Below, piece after piece: positions 26,708 to 38,082 of a stretch of 64,000 bases of DNA. The notes beneath the pieces were generated by a model. That model ran no database searches. It saw only the letters and a list, made by a program, of their open reading frames with translations, and had not been told where the DNA came from. Both the position numbers and the translations under genes were made by a program. Where the stretch lies: positions 62,001 to 126,000 of the forward strand of contig NW_026570230.1 in assembly GCF_019649055.1 (NCBI RefSeq), read 5' to 3'. The stretch's first letter is position 1. Each line of letters opens with the position of its first letter. Source of the DNA: Paramacrobiotus metropolitanus (taxonomy: Eukaryota; Tardigrada; Eutardigrada; Parachela; Macrobiotidae).

Positions 26708-29544
26708 GACGTACATAAAAAACATAGTCCATTAACTTGGAGTTACCCAGAAGATTCCAAACCTCTTTAGGCTTCTTTACATTTCGGCGAACTGGGTGAA
26801 TGGATTTAGCGCAGGCATACACGTTATTCCGTAAAGAAAATTTGTATGCCCGTTTACTTAGTTAGTTAAATTCTCCAGCAGAAACAGTACATAACGAAAT
26901 CGTATGCGTGAATGTAAAGTACTCTTAAGTTGCCCAATACTGCCGTACAGACCGGAAACCCTTATCAAACGCCAATCCCGAAGAGGAAACAGATTATTGG
27001 GATTACGGCCTTGTCTCCTGTGTTTGTTTAATGGCACAAAGAGCAGCCCAGTATGCGGTCCCCGAAGAGGCACACATTTCATTATTATGTTCAAACCCTT
27101 TTTGATTGCTAATCGTACATTTGTTTAACAACATCCCGTACAAGAGCTGACTGCCCACAACCCGGTTTTTCAAAAATATGGATATCTTTAATATTACAAA
27201 ATCTGAATCAGTATGCAAGTTGAAAGACATATATGCAGTAAGATAATGGCGGGTATTATTGGTCAAGCAATGCTGAAACGTAATCTCCCATAACTAGTTT
27301 ACTACTGTAAAATGTCAAAACCACTGTATGTGCAGAGTGAACCTCTCCGACCTAAATTATATTAAAATTTACTGCTGGTACATTTGATACTTTGTAATAA
27401 TATAGTTATGCATAACTTGCGAATTACAGTCACGAAGCGATCCCAGATAATTTTTTATGGGAATTAGTTTAGTTTTGAATTTATGACCTATAATGCCACA
27501 CTTCTTATGGTAATAAAAAAGATAATCACAAGACTTTGGATACAAAAGACACTTCATTTGATCTATTACCATTGTAAGATGTATGCCAATATTTTATAGC
27601 AGCTGCAATAATGTGGTCATTGCTATTGTCTAATAAGGCTTTTATAAAAAGCGCTGATAAGCTGATACTTGCGCATCGCCCACGCATTAGAGTAGTGAAT
27701 TGCGAGACTTTTACAATTTTCTTCGCGAATCTTGGGCATAACTGCCTTTATTATCTCTAATTGGTATACGCAATATGATATTGTACGTGTTACCGTGTAC
27801 ATCTGAATACAGATACATACAAGAATGGGAAATTTAGCATCACCAAAATAATAATAATTATTACGGTAGATGTAATGATGTACGTTTAAAAGAGGTAACA
27901 AAGCATGAGGTAAAATCAAGCCACAATCTTACCTTGACCACACAAGGTAAACTTTTTCTCTCTGAGATAAAACTAGTATTTGTTGTTCACAGGCTAAGCT
28001 TCTTTGCTTAAGTTTCAGCAATTAAAGTGCAACATTTCTAAATTTCTTTAACCAGTTGATTATGGAGAACCCAGACATATTAAGCGCGGGAATTGCGATT
28101 CCCATATGGACCACACACGACTAAAAGCAACAAGCATAAATGCGCTGCCAGATTTCACATCTAAAAATGCCAAATTCATGAACAGGGGGTTATAAAAATA
28201 TTTTTGCGGGCCTTTACGTTGGTGTTCGTTTTTGGAGATGCTAACAAATATCAGTTCATGAACTGGAACCGATGTTGCATAAGAAGACAATTAAAGATTA
28301 TATCCAAACAGCATGCGTCTACACTTTTTGGCAATAGTTTTAATAAGACAACGATGCAAGTTAGTCGCAGGGTGGGAGGTTGACGGCATATCTACAAGCG
28401 ATACTAGCTGTACATGCACATGAAATTATTTTTAGATTCTGGCGATGGGACGGCGAATAAACATTTTTGCATGCTGACGCACGTGCTTTAATTAATTCTG
28501 ATGGTTTTAGGCGGCAAACATGTGAGTTATAGCTTGGTAAATATTTTTCAAATAGTTTCGTAAGTTTTGAAATGCTGTAAAAGTGTGAATAGTGGCAGCT
28601 CTAAATGCCGTGCTTTAAAATTTTCAAAATAAATTAAAGAAACGGATCACAAAACGTGCAACAAAAACGACATCTTCCAAGCAGCTAATCACATATGTCT
28701 GAAGCCCACTTCACTTAGCAGCAATTCAGTGTTTACGTGTGTGTAAACCTGTATTCACTTAATTCCAAGCCGCCAAGATAAACAATACTATTACGTTATG
28801 CGCTACGATTGTATACATGATTTGGTAAACTTTGCAAATGTTTCGCGCCTGACAGCTTGTAGGTAGCATATTATTTGACGTATTCGCTTGTCTTTGCGCA
28901 TATTTGCTGATAAATCATCGAAACGCTTAAGATTTTTGCGCATGCATTCAAAAGCCTACGATAAAACAATAACACGGGATTTAATAAATTGAAACCAACG
29001 CAGGCGTGCAACGTATTAAATTTTAAAAAGCAACTTTTGGTGCAGAAAAGCTTAATTTGTTTAAAATTAAAAACAAAAAGAACAAGCATCTTAAAAAAAC
29101 ATAGAATTCAAAATTACAGTACAGTATACGGACTTTTAGATATCCTTATAGGAGTTCTTTATTCAATGACAATTAAATTGACTGAACCACTTTTTATACA
29201 TGTTTCGGTGTTTGAAAATATTTTACTTGAAATAGTATGTTTTTACGAATATGAAAGCAAATCACTTCCAGAATAAGCGGGCAGCTCGCTACGGCATGAT
29301 AGCTGATGAGAAATTCAAGACAACAAGACCGGTGTGGTTGACCAGGGTTTATGCAGCGGAATTGTAACCTAACACGGTTGCAAATTTTCTCATCGCTTAC
29401 GCAAATGTGTAATGGCCGCAAACGAGAAATTTGTCGCTTGTTTACATACGCATACGATGGCGGTGGAAATCACATTAAAGGCAAAATCAAATGTACGCCA
29501 GCAATTACATGGACGGCGCTGCCATACCGCTGCTCGCCATCACA

Positions 29545-29581
29545 TCAAGGTCACTTAGCAGGTAGCGGAGAGTCAAGGTCA
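29545..29581 (+). promoter_or_regulatory. Two FTZ-F1/ERR-type nuclear receptor half-sites
   Basis: TCAAGGTCA occurs at 29545-29553 and again at 29573-29581 in the same orientation, 28 bases apart. This nonamer matches the extended monomer site known for FTZ-F1/SF-1 and ERR receptors. It lies about 2.3 kb upstream of the tetraspanin start in a GC-richer patch. Regulatory function is inference. Confidence 0.3.
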
Positions 29582-31895
29582 AGATGTGGACCCAAGGGGA
29601 TTGCACGTTGCGCTAATTTGTTGTACAGCAGCTGGTAGTACGCTTACTCTATAACCGCAATAATTAGACACATGTACAGGATATCTCCTCACCTTGCCGG
29701 ATGGATGCTGGAGCGATTGTAATCCATTGTATCAACTGACGAATAATTATGTATATGTATGATGTAATCCGGTATGTGCTACATTCGCTCGCTTTACAGC
29801 GGATCGTTGTAACAGACGTGCCAGATGTGTTTTGGGTAGAAATTACTTAGTTTCTACTAGATAATTAGAACGACATCCGATCGCCCAGTTAAACCAGCAA
29901 AGAGCACTGGTAGAGAAAAACGTAGGCGCCTGGCACAACAATATACTGCCAATCGAGATCAACAGCACTTATGTGTGCTGATCGTAAAATATTACGTCCA
30001 TCCAACCAAAAGATAGAATAAAAATACGCACAAGCGCCGTAGCGCGCCAGCTATAAACACTTGCCGTCGAGCATCCATGGCTGTTACAAGCGGCTGTAAT
30101 AGTGGAATGCAGCCGATAGATGGATATGTAATGAATGATGGCGATGGTCGTTTCCGTCGTGTAAACTTGCTGATGATGCTCTTACGAGCCAGTATTCCAG
30201 AGTGGTCCACGCGGGTGTAACGAAAAATAAAAAAATTATCCACCTATCGCAGGTAATTACAGATATGCAGGCACTGCATACGATATCTTGTCTTAATTGG
30301 CTGTGAGTTAAGGTCAGCCCGCCGTTATGTCAATCGTCAGGAAAAGCCGGGTTCCAAACATGAAGGATTATCTTCGCTAAACACCAAAAAGATCCCCAAT
30401 GTCCAAATTAAATTATGCGATGAGATATACGCTGTATTTTGACGGTAGCGTCTCCGTTGCGGTAATAGATGGATTACCGGTTGCCAGCTCCGATTGCATA
30501 TACCGTATGTCGGCTAATCGCAAGCGCGAGTATAAAATTCAGTTGAATTTCTTGAACGGAATCGGTTTCTTGCTGGCAACCATCTCTCACGCACTTTAAT
30601 GCTAACGAAACCGATCATCTGTCCAGTGTCGTCAAATTACTGCGCGTCTTTGAAGTCGACGTCGCTTATGCACCGCAATACGACGACGCCGCTTACTTTA
30701 AACTTTCGAATGGTGTTGCAAAAAGCTTCCTTTGGCTAAACATTAAAAGGTGTATTTAATGGATAAACCGTCTTAAGCTTACAGCAGCTGCAACCAGCAG
30801 TGGCAGTAATCGCATTCCACTAGCTCGGTTTCAGACATTACTGTAACACGGTATTTCGTAATTCGTACGATTATAAATACGTATTACTTGTGTACTACTG
30901 TATTCAAAATCTTTGTTAATATAATTATTGAAACAATGATGAATATTTTCTAATAACAAAAGCTATTGTACTCCTACTCTATACTTTAACAGGGTTTTTC
31001 GTAAAAGTTATGTACGCAGTGAATTATACCGCATAAGGCAAAAACGGCGCTTGATTTTTTCAAAGGCAGGCGGACGGCAAAATTAGCGAAAAACAGAAAT
31101 TTTGTTTTATATTCGGTCTTTAGCTTTCTGATTCCAGCATATTCTGTTTATGCAGCTGGTAAGAGTACACGCTTTTAGCGTTTCTGTTGCTACTCGTACA
31201 GTAGATTTCTGATATAATTCAATTATCACAGGAAACGTAGGCAGCCATAAAGGAAGTCTAATGGCTTCAGACTTTCCAGTTATTTTGTAGTCAGAATATG
31301 ATTTTTTTTCAAAAAACTGTCTACGCGGTAAATAGGTATGAACCGCTAACGTTGGAAGTTGGTTCCTGATTAATCGATGAAATTTTCGAGATTGGGTTAT
31401 CCAGTGATAAGACAAGCATGTCTTAAAGAGAAACAAATTTATTTAGCGCCTGCTTCCTTATCCTTGTATTAGTGCTTTGGATGAGTGATAAGCGTTTGCA
31501 AGAACTGGAATTTAACCTAAGATATCAATGGTCCAGTGCGTGACACCATAGATATCTGCTACATACTAGTCATACCACCGATTCAGTCATTTTTATCGTG
31601 ATGGATACTTGCATATCGCGTTACCAAAGCGTTAATGCTATGGTGGTAAGGTAGTTGTACTGTACATTGTTTCCTCTATGAATTAACACTCCGATAGAAC
31701 TGTTCGGAAACTCCCACATTTTCGCTCGCTATTTAGTACTCTTGCTTGAAGTGGTCATAGGAAGCGCGCACATTTTTGAAGCCTTGTCTAAATTTGCTGA
31801 AATATAGATTATTTGCTGCGGCTGTATTAGGCACTTCCGTGTGATCCTGATTTGATTTATTTCTTCAAAGACTTTTAAAGGTCAGCTATCCGAAA

Positions 31896-33650
31896 ATGGG
31901 AGAAACCAGCCAAAACTGCGTCAAATGGCTGATGTTCATCTTTAATTTCATCTTCTGGGTGAGCATAGACAATTTGTTGTTACACCTAAATTTCAAAACT
32001 TTTTAATGATATTGTATGGGTGAAAGATTCAAAGATTTAATAAAGTAACGGTTTGAATAGGCTAGCAATATGTGGTAAGTGCCTCAAACTGGATTTCTTT
32101 TTTTCTACAGAAACGGTTAGGTTTCTGAAATTAATAACAGTATACCGACGCTTCTCAACGCTCTACGCACCGAAACCGAAACTAACGAGCACACTGATTC
32201 TGTCTTTTATACATTACTCGGTAGAAATTACTGAGTAAATATTGTTCCCTAAACTGGATCAGCTTCTCTTCCTGCATAAAAAGTAGTCATAAATATTGGA
32301 AGTGGAAAATTAAACACATGCAAGACAACTTTGCTCATTGGTGTCTGCAGATTATCGGTCTGGGACTTATAATTGCCGGAGCCATCGCCCAGACGAAATA
32401 CAAGGAGTATTTCCATCTGATGGATTCTGAGAATGTCAGCATTACCGCACCGGTTCTGTTGATTATTGTCGGTGTCATAATTTTCCTCATTTCTTTCCTG
32501 GGATGCTGCGGCGCGGCTCGAGAAAGTTACTGGATGCTGATAACGGTATAACGGTATAATTTCAGTTGGAATAGACGACACGGACGGTTACTAGGTAGTA
32601 ACCGAATTCTGGCAACTGCACAGGTCTAATGCTGTTTCCGATTCTTTTAGTTCTCCTGCTTGATGGGTCTGATTTTTGTGATGCAAATCGCTGGTGGTAT
32701 CGCTGGGTTTGTGCAAAAAGGAAAAGTGGGTATATTTGTTGTTTTGGGTAGAATAATTCAACAAATCGCCAGGCCAAAATTTAACCCTGAAAATTAATTT
32801 TTAAAATAGGTTGAGGACTGGATTAAAAAGGGAATGAAACACGACATCGAAGTGTATTTAAATAAGACCAATCCAGATTCTAACCTTCTTGTTGACACAC
32901 TCCAGGAAGAGGTATGCACAATGTAATTCTGCTTGCGCACCGTGGTAAGCTTTCCGGTATCTATAGAAGTAGCCTTACAATGCCTACACGTACACTTTTG
33001 CGGGCTTCCGAGTAATAATTAATTGGCTTCCGAGTAATAATTAATTCAGGATGAATTATTCCGTAATGTGCACGGCTTTACTTCCCTGATTTTAATTGCC
33101 CGTACAAAATGTCTTAATATCCTTAAAGACACAATTAACATTACAGTACTCTGTACGTTGCTGTGTGTTTAATTAAGCTCATTTGTGATACCGTAACTGA
33201 TTTTATAGCTCCATTGTTGCGGTTCAGAGGTGTTCACCGATTGGGGAGCATATAAAGATCCCACCACAAAGAACCAGGGTCTCCCGCCGAAATCGTGTTG
33301 CAGAGTACCAAAGGAAAGCTGTAACATCACTGCAGAAACAACTTATTTGAATACTACCTGCACGAATCCTGCCCCCGAATCGCAGTGCGTCGTCTACACC
33401 CAGGGTTGTGCTCCACAAGTGATCTCTATTCTGGGAACGGGTCTGGCTGGAGTGGCCGGTGTTGCACTGGGCTTGGCTGTTATTGAGGTAATAATTATTG
33501 CTATGATCGTGCAAAGAAATGTGTATTTGTAATAAGGATCCGTAATACGAATGATGCGCGATCTCACAAGCGTAATCTTTCTAGCTCATTGGGATTGTTA
33601 TGGCTTGCTATCTTGGGAAACGAGTCCGCAGCGGTTATACCTATGCATAA
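31896..33650 (+). CDS. Tetraspanin, CD63-like, 259 aa, 6 exons
   Basis: Exons 31896-31958, 32351-32545, 32651-32725, 32810-32911, 33209-33487 and 33585-33650; every intron is phase 0. It is a four-pass membrane organiser of the tetraspanin family. TM1 follows NCVKWLMFIFNFIFW; TM2 and TM3 lie in exons 2 and 3 (FLGCCGAARESYWML between them). The large extracellular loop carries the hallmark LHCCGSEVFTDW, the second motif PKSCC and further cysteines, with N-glycosylation sequons. TM4 runs through LAVIELIGIVMACYLG. The tail KRVRSGYTYA resembles the CD63 tail, but the final residue is alanine where the GYxx-phi sorting signal needs a bulky hydrophobic residue. Length is typical (CD63 is 238 aa). 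An AATAAA lies at 33822. Confidence 0.93.
33003..33046. repeat. 22-bp perfect tandem duplication in a tetraspanin intron
   Basis: The unit starting GGCTTCCGAGTAATAATT occupies 33003-33024 and 33025-33046 back to back, in intron 4 of the tetraspanin gene. Confidence 0.85.
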
Positions 33651-34326
33651 GAAACGACCGAGCAAATGTCACAATCCCGCTGAATGCCATTTCCTGGATT
33701 ATGGAATTCTGTTTTGTCTTATGGTAGTAGTACAAGGTTTTGTATGGATTAACGTATAAGACAACTGCGCATTGTTTTCTTACCATTTGCGTTTGGTTTT
33801 GCAATCCTAATTGTAAGTCACAATAAACAAAAAATGAAAAAAACGACGCAATCCATATTAAAGGGGTAGTTAATTGCTGAATACTGACAATGTTAAAAAA
33901 CCTTACCGAACTGCTTGATGAAATTATTCTGTTTTAGCGCTTATTTGGGGTTTCAGTGATCTGTAATTTGAGTTTAACCTATATCAGTTGTTACTAGCTA
34001 ATGAAATAAGTACTAACACTTCAGATTAAACAGAACTTCCGCCAAATATGTACGATGTAACGCGAGAAACAGTCAAAGAAAAAGAGAAATTACATATGAA
34101 TTATAAACTACGATTCTAACTGCTGCTATTTTTTAAACTGAATTATATATTGGCCATTTTTATACAGATTGTATATCCGCCATGCATAAAGGAGTACCGA
34201 CAAGGCTGTAAGAAACCAGCTGTTATCGGTAAATGTTAAGTCAGAACATAAATTAAAAAACCGACGTCAAACAACTGAGTTTCGTTAGCTTTTACTAAAC
34301 TAAAACCGTCCAAATATAAGGGCGTA
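33651..34326. other. Convergent spacer between tetraspanin and DOMON genes
   Basis: About 680 bases that should hold the 3' UTRs of both converging genes. AATAAA for the tetraspanin is at 33822-33827. I see no clear hexamer for the DOMON gene on the - strand. Confidence 0.5.
33822..33827 (+). terminator. Poly(A) signal of the tetraspanin gene
   Basis: AATAAA 172 bases after the tetraspanin stop codon on the coding strand. Confidence 0.6.
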
Positions 34327-36255
34327 TCATGAAGGGACCGATGACAACGGAGCACCTCTGTTCAGCATATCCACAATCACTGCAAACAAGAACGTATAAT
34401 TGCCACTATTTAAATGAGCATGACCTCTAGGTCATAAAGTCGTAGGACTATAGCAATATAGTTATAACTTTTTGGTTTCTCCTAATTTTAAAACTACAAA
34501 TTGTGCTAACGTACTGTAAAAAGCATATGAAGCCGTGTACGAGGTACTCTAGTATTGTAGATATGTTTTCGCCTGTGTGTATTCTTAGTTCTACAAGTAA
34601 ATTACGATTAATTGTCTCTGATAAACTTACTTTTCAACGGCGGCTCAAGATATCGCATAATCATGCTGACAACTCTGGTGTGTGATAGAAATCTTGCATT
34701 ATCATCCGCGGTCTCCAATAAATCATTAGCGTTTTTACTGCCGATTCTATTGCCATTCGGACTGGCCAGAATGTGGTTCATAGGATGGTTTTCAACTGGA
34801 CGATCGCGAAACGGTGACCTTGGCGGAAGTGTTCGAACAGCAGTGCTTGGCGATGTGGTACGCGTCAAAGGAGACGTACTGTCGGTGAACGGGCCATGCA
34901 GGAACTTCTCAAACAAAACAGTACGGAAGGTTGTGGGCGGCAGTGCGGTGGTCGACGTGGTCGGTGCTTCCACACTGGACGTTTGAGGAGCCACAACGAT
35001 CGCGTCGGCGGACATGTACGGTCGTTGAAAATGTTGCTTAATGGTACCTACAACCGGCGCAAACGAACAGCAACTATCAGATAATTGTGAGAAATATCAC
35101 TCGGACTGCAGACGAGGCGTAAGTGCTCTTGAAGGAATAGGATCGAACGGTGCGTATTAATCGCTCTTTTATTTTCAAGGTTACCGATGAGGTCTTTATG
35201 CAGTTCGGTTTTTTGTTTTTGCGGCATTTTTGTTAACCAACAACTGGTATCTAGATTTATGTTATTTTACTACAAAGCGAGCTTCGCTTAACAAACATGA
35301 TCAAATGAAGAATTTGTCCCAATTAACATGGGAAGGGACCATTTATTTTTTCTACTCCACTAGCTATACGTAGTACATACTTCCCACAGCCGGTCCATTT
35401 CCGGCCGCAATATGCAGAGGCATGGAAAAATCGTATGTTATGCCGTCGACAACCCGCACTCGATCCACGAGAAACGAACATCCCAGGATGCCGTTATGGA
35501 TTGATGCATTACCCGGAACGAGACCGATCAACGTCGGCAATCGTTGGTTAACGTACGCATTTGGAACGTTCTTAGAGTTGAAAACACCGGCACCTCCATT
35601 GTGGTAAACGCATTCCGTTACTAATGTCCCTCCCTAAATGTATGGTAGCAAATTTAGGAACGAAGTTTCATTCCTCATTTCGAAAACTTCCTCATAAGTA
35701 CCTTTAAACTTTCTTATTACGAATAGTAAGAATAAATGGTAAAATACGGCGAATTCGATACAACGACAATTGTGCAAGATAATTACCTATTTACGGTTAA
35801 GAAAAACACACTATGTGTGGTGGTCTGTTATGTGCTATAGAATTTGTAGGACTTTACTATATTATGAAGCCATTGTGGGAAGTTGGTCATAACTACGAGT
35901 AGAAAAAAACTGCGCACTTGTAACTGCAGGATAAGACTACTCGTATCTCTAATTTAATTACCATTTTTTGTCCTTCGGGGTTAAATCCAACCCCAATCCA
36001 AAAATTTTGTGGACGAAATGCCGGAGGCGTTCCGAATAGTTCCATAGGAATTTTATCGCTTGTAGATTCATCATGAGAAAACTTAATCAAAATACTGCAC
36101 TTTCCGGCAGCCAAACAACCATCCTCCGGAAAACCGATACAACCTTTTTCGGTGCCGCAGTCATTCACAGGAAATCCGGAAATTACAGTCGGAGCCTGGC
36201 AAAAACTTTGCTGAATATTACTTAAAATTATTAAAAATATAATGCATAGAGTCAT
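34327..36255 (-). CDS. Secreted DOMON-domain protein, 338 aa, 4 exons
   Basis: Exons in transcript order 36255-35962, 35633-35381, 35047-34631 and 34379-34327 (1017 nt, in frame). The N-terminus is a signal peptide (MTLCIIFLIILSN, cleavage near residue 20). A cysteine cluster follows (C33, C39, C47, C53), as in the DOMON domains of FRRS1/SDR2-type proteins. The DOMON fold then shows FWIGVGFNPEGQKM, VTECVYHNG, NGILGCSFLVDRV, YDFSMPLHIAAGNG and IKQHFQRPYM. M98 and H172 are candidates for heme ligands, since DOMON domains of this type bind heme b through Met and His; this is inference. After about residue 205 the chain becomes Ser/Thr/Pro-rich. No cytochrome b561 segment or other membrane helix follows, unlike FRRS1. 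The last 17-codon exon is the least certain. Confidence 0.83.
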
Positions 36256-37292
36256 TTTCGACTTCTATATATTTGCGTATTTTCGAATCCGATTTCAAAA
36301 CCTTTTGGTTTGCTAAAATCAGTCAGCGGCCCACTCCTAGCATTGCAGACTTTATAGACTTTTCGAGTCCGTACGGCATTCAAGATGACCAGTTGATGCG
36401 CTAACTTGAATAAAGTGGTTTAAACAAAACCCAAGAGTACAAACAACTTTGCATAACAGAAGTTCTTTTGTAGTGTCTGCCAGTTTGTCAACATTCTCAT
36501 GTTGTACACTGTATGTTTCCGGATTAAATAATTCATAACCAGCAGCACACGTTTCATGCCGGACCTTGCAAATACGAGTGTTATTACACTATGCGACATG
36601 CATACGAGTACCGTATCTCTGCACTGTAACTTACACATACCGTACCTTCAAATTCGCGAAAGTATAATATGTAATTACTACCTTTTCGAGTAATTGATTT
36701 CTATCAATTTTGACAATAAACACTTCGGTATCGAAGTGCAGTCACTGAGTGATTACTGAAAACTGGATTGCCCGCTGCTGCTAACAATTACTATTCGATA
36801 AAAAAATATTAGGTTTTTATGGTTCTAAAAGAAAATCAGTTCTATAAGATTGTATTATATTTATATACACAACATTTTTTATTATTATTGACTGTTATAA
36901 GTATTCAACAGATTTCCCTGAAAAACAAATCTTTTTTAAAATCTTTAAAAGTTTAAAGCTTCTTTAAACCTTTTGTTATGTTTTTGTTTTTAAAAGTTAA
37001 TTCAGGTTTTGAAGTGGTCAATGGTCAATCGTTAATTATTTGCAGTTCAGTACCTACGTACTGGAGTAGGTACTTTTATCTTATCGTTATATAGTAATAC
37101 GAGTACGTACACGGGAGTAGTTTAACCAAAGTGGCATTAAATTTGAAACATCTACTGTAATGCGTTTAAAAATTCATACGAATTCTGGTGCAGTGCCCTC
37201 CCCGAATTTATGGCAGTCAGCTCACAATCAGGTTTTGAGAGCAATGGGAGGAAGGGAAGGTTGTTGAGGACAAAATTTAATACGTGCCAGTT

Positions 37293-37299
37293 TGCACGC
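37293..37299 (+). promoter_or_regulatory. Candidate metal response element (MRE core)
   Basis: TGCACGC matches the MTF-1 core TGCRCNC, 283 bases upstream of the metallothionein ATG. It is the only perfect core I found in the 37.2-37.58 kb stretch; functional MREs usually come in several copies, so the weight is modest. Confidence 0.35.
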
Positions 37300-37428
37300 A
37301 CCAATGAGGATCCAACTCTTACCGTACGTACCCGAGTTGTACAGCGTCTGCCATCCGCTCTCTTAACCAGGAACTATGACGTTCAGTCCGGCGTAGCGCA
37401 TACGCAGTGAACCCCACTCAAAAGGCCT

Positions 37429-37437
37429 ACATAAAAG
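37429..37437 (+). promoter_or_regulatory. TATA-like element upstream of metallothionein
   Basis: ACATAAAAG, about 145 bases before the metallothionein ATG. It would place the transcript start near 37460 and leave a 5' UTR of about 120 bases. Confidence 0.3.
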
Positions 37438-37581
37438 TGCGCGACCCGAGCGTGGTGAATCTTTCAGTAAACAAGTGCTTTAATTCCTGCAATTTTTGCT
37501 TGAAAATCCGCTTCCAACTCATTTGCTTGTGTTTTCGAATCGTTTTTAGTCAAAAGTATCTTTCTCCAGAACAGGAGCAAA

Positions 37582-38082
37582 ATGACTGGAGGAGACTGCT
37601 GCTGCAAATGTAAGTTTTGCGGCTTTTGCATCATTTGGTTTTTAATGGATCAAATATTCTTAAGAATTATTACTGTATCCGTAAAGTGCACTGTTGCCAC
37701 AGATATGTTGGCATGGCATATTAGTGTTTTGTGGTTTAGAATTGTTTTGCTGATACAACATGCACATTCATTGTTTGTCTCTTATTTATACTATTTTGCT
37801 GGTTTAAAAATACCATAATTTACAGCCGGAGAGAAATGCTGCTGCAACAGCACCGATGGACAGTGCAGATGCGCTGACTGCAAGAGCTGCCCGGATACCT
37901 GTGGATGCAAGAAAAGTGGATCCAAATGTCCTTGCACTAGTAAGATTCGTAAACAAGGAAAATTATTAGATAATACATTCTGTAAACTGAGCACTCCTTA
38001 ATTAGGTTGCAACTGTGGGGAATCGGGAAAATGCCAGACTGGAGCGTCGGGAAAGGCATGTGGCTGCTGCGAGCACAAGTGA
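37582..38082 (+). CDS. Metallothionein, 72 aa, 3 exons
   Basis: Exons 37582-37609, 37826-37939 and 38006-38082, with phase 1 introns flanked by GTAAG donors. The protein has 20 cysteines in 72 residues arranged as CCC, CXC, CC and CXnC groups (MTGGDCCCK, EKCCCN, GQCRCADCKSC, TCGCKK, KCPCTSCNC, ACGCCEHK), with no aromatic residue and many lysines. This is the signature of a small cytosolic thiolate-cluster protein that binds divalent or monovalent metal ions (Zn, Cd, Cu). Length and cysteine number are close to vertebrate and mollusc metallothioneins (60-75 aa, about 20 Cys). A possible metal response element lies upstream. A keratin-associated or venom-type cysteine-rich peptide is unlikely, as there is no signal peptide. 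Confidence 0.93.

Larger units (their letters stand above)
20362..31895. other. 11.5-kb stretch without a supported gene
   Basis: No open frame shows a known domain or joins through phased splice sites. The left end presumably carries the promoter and 5' UTR of the RhoGEF gene (start at 20361) and the right end those of the tetraspanin gene (start at 31896). Contents I can point to: direct repeats at 24824-24860 and 25511-25589, an inverted repeat at 25752-26465, two palindromes at 26642-26707, and two TCAAGGTCA sites at 29545-29581. GC-richer patches occur near 24400-24600 and 29300-30750. Missed short exons or noncoding RNAs are possible. Confidence 0.45.
36256..37581. other. Divergent promoter region, DOMON / metallothionein
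   Basis: 1.3 kb between two divergently transcribed genes, so it should contain both promoters. No coding frame with a domain. A metal-response-element core and a TATA-like box near the metallothionein side are listed separately. Confidence 0.45.
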
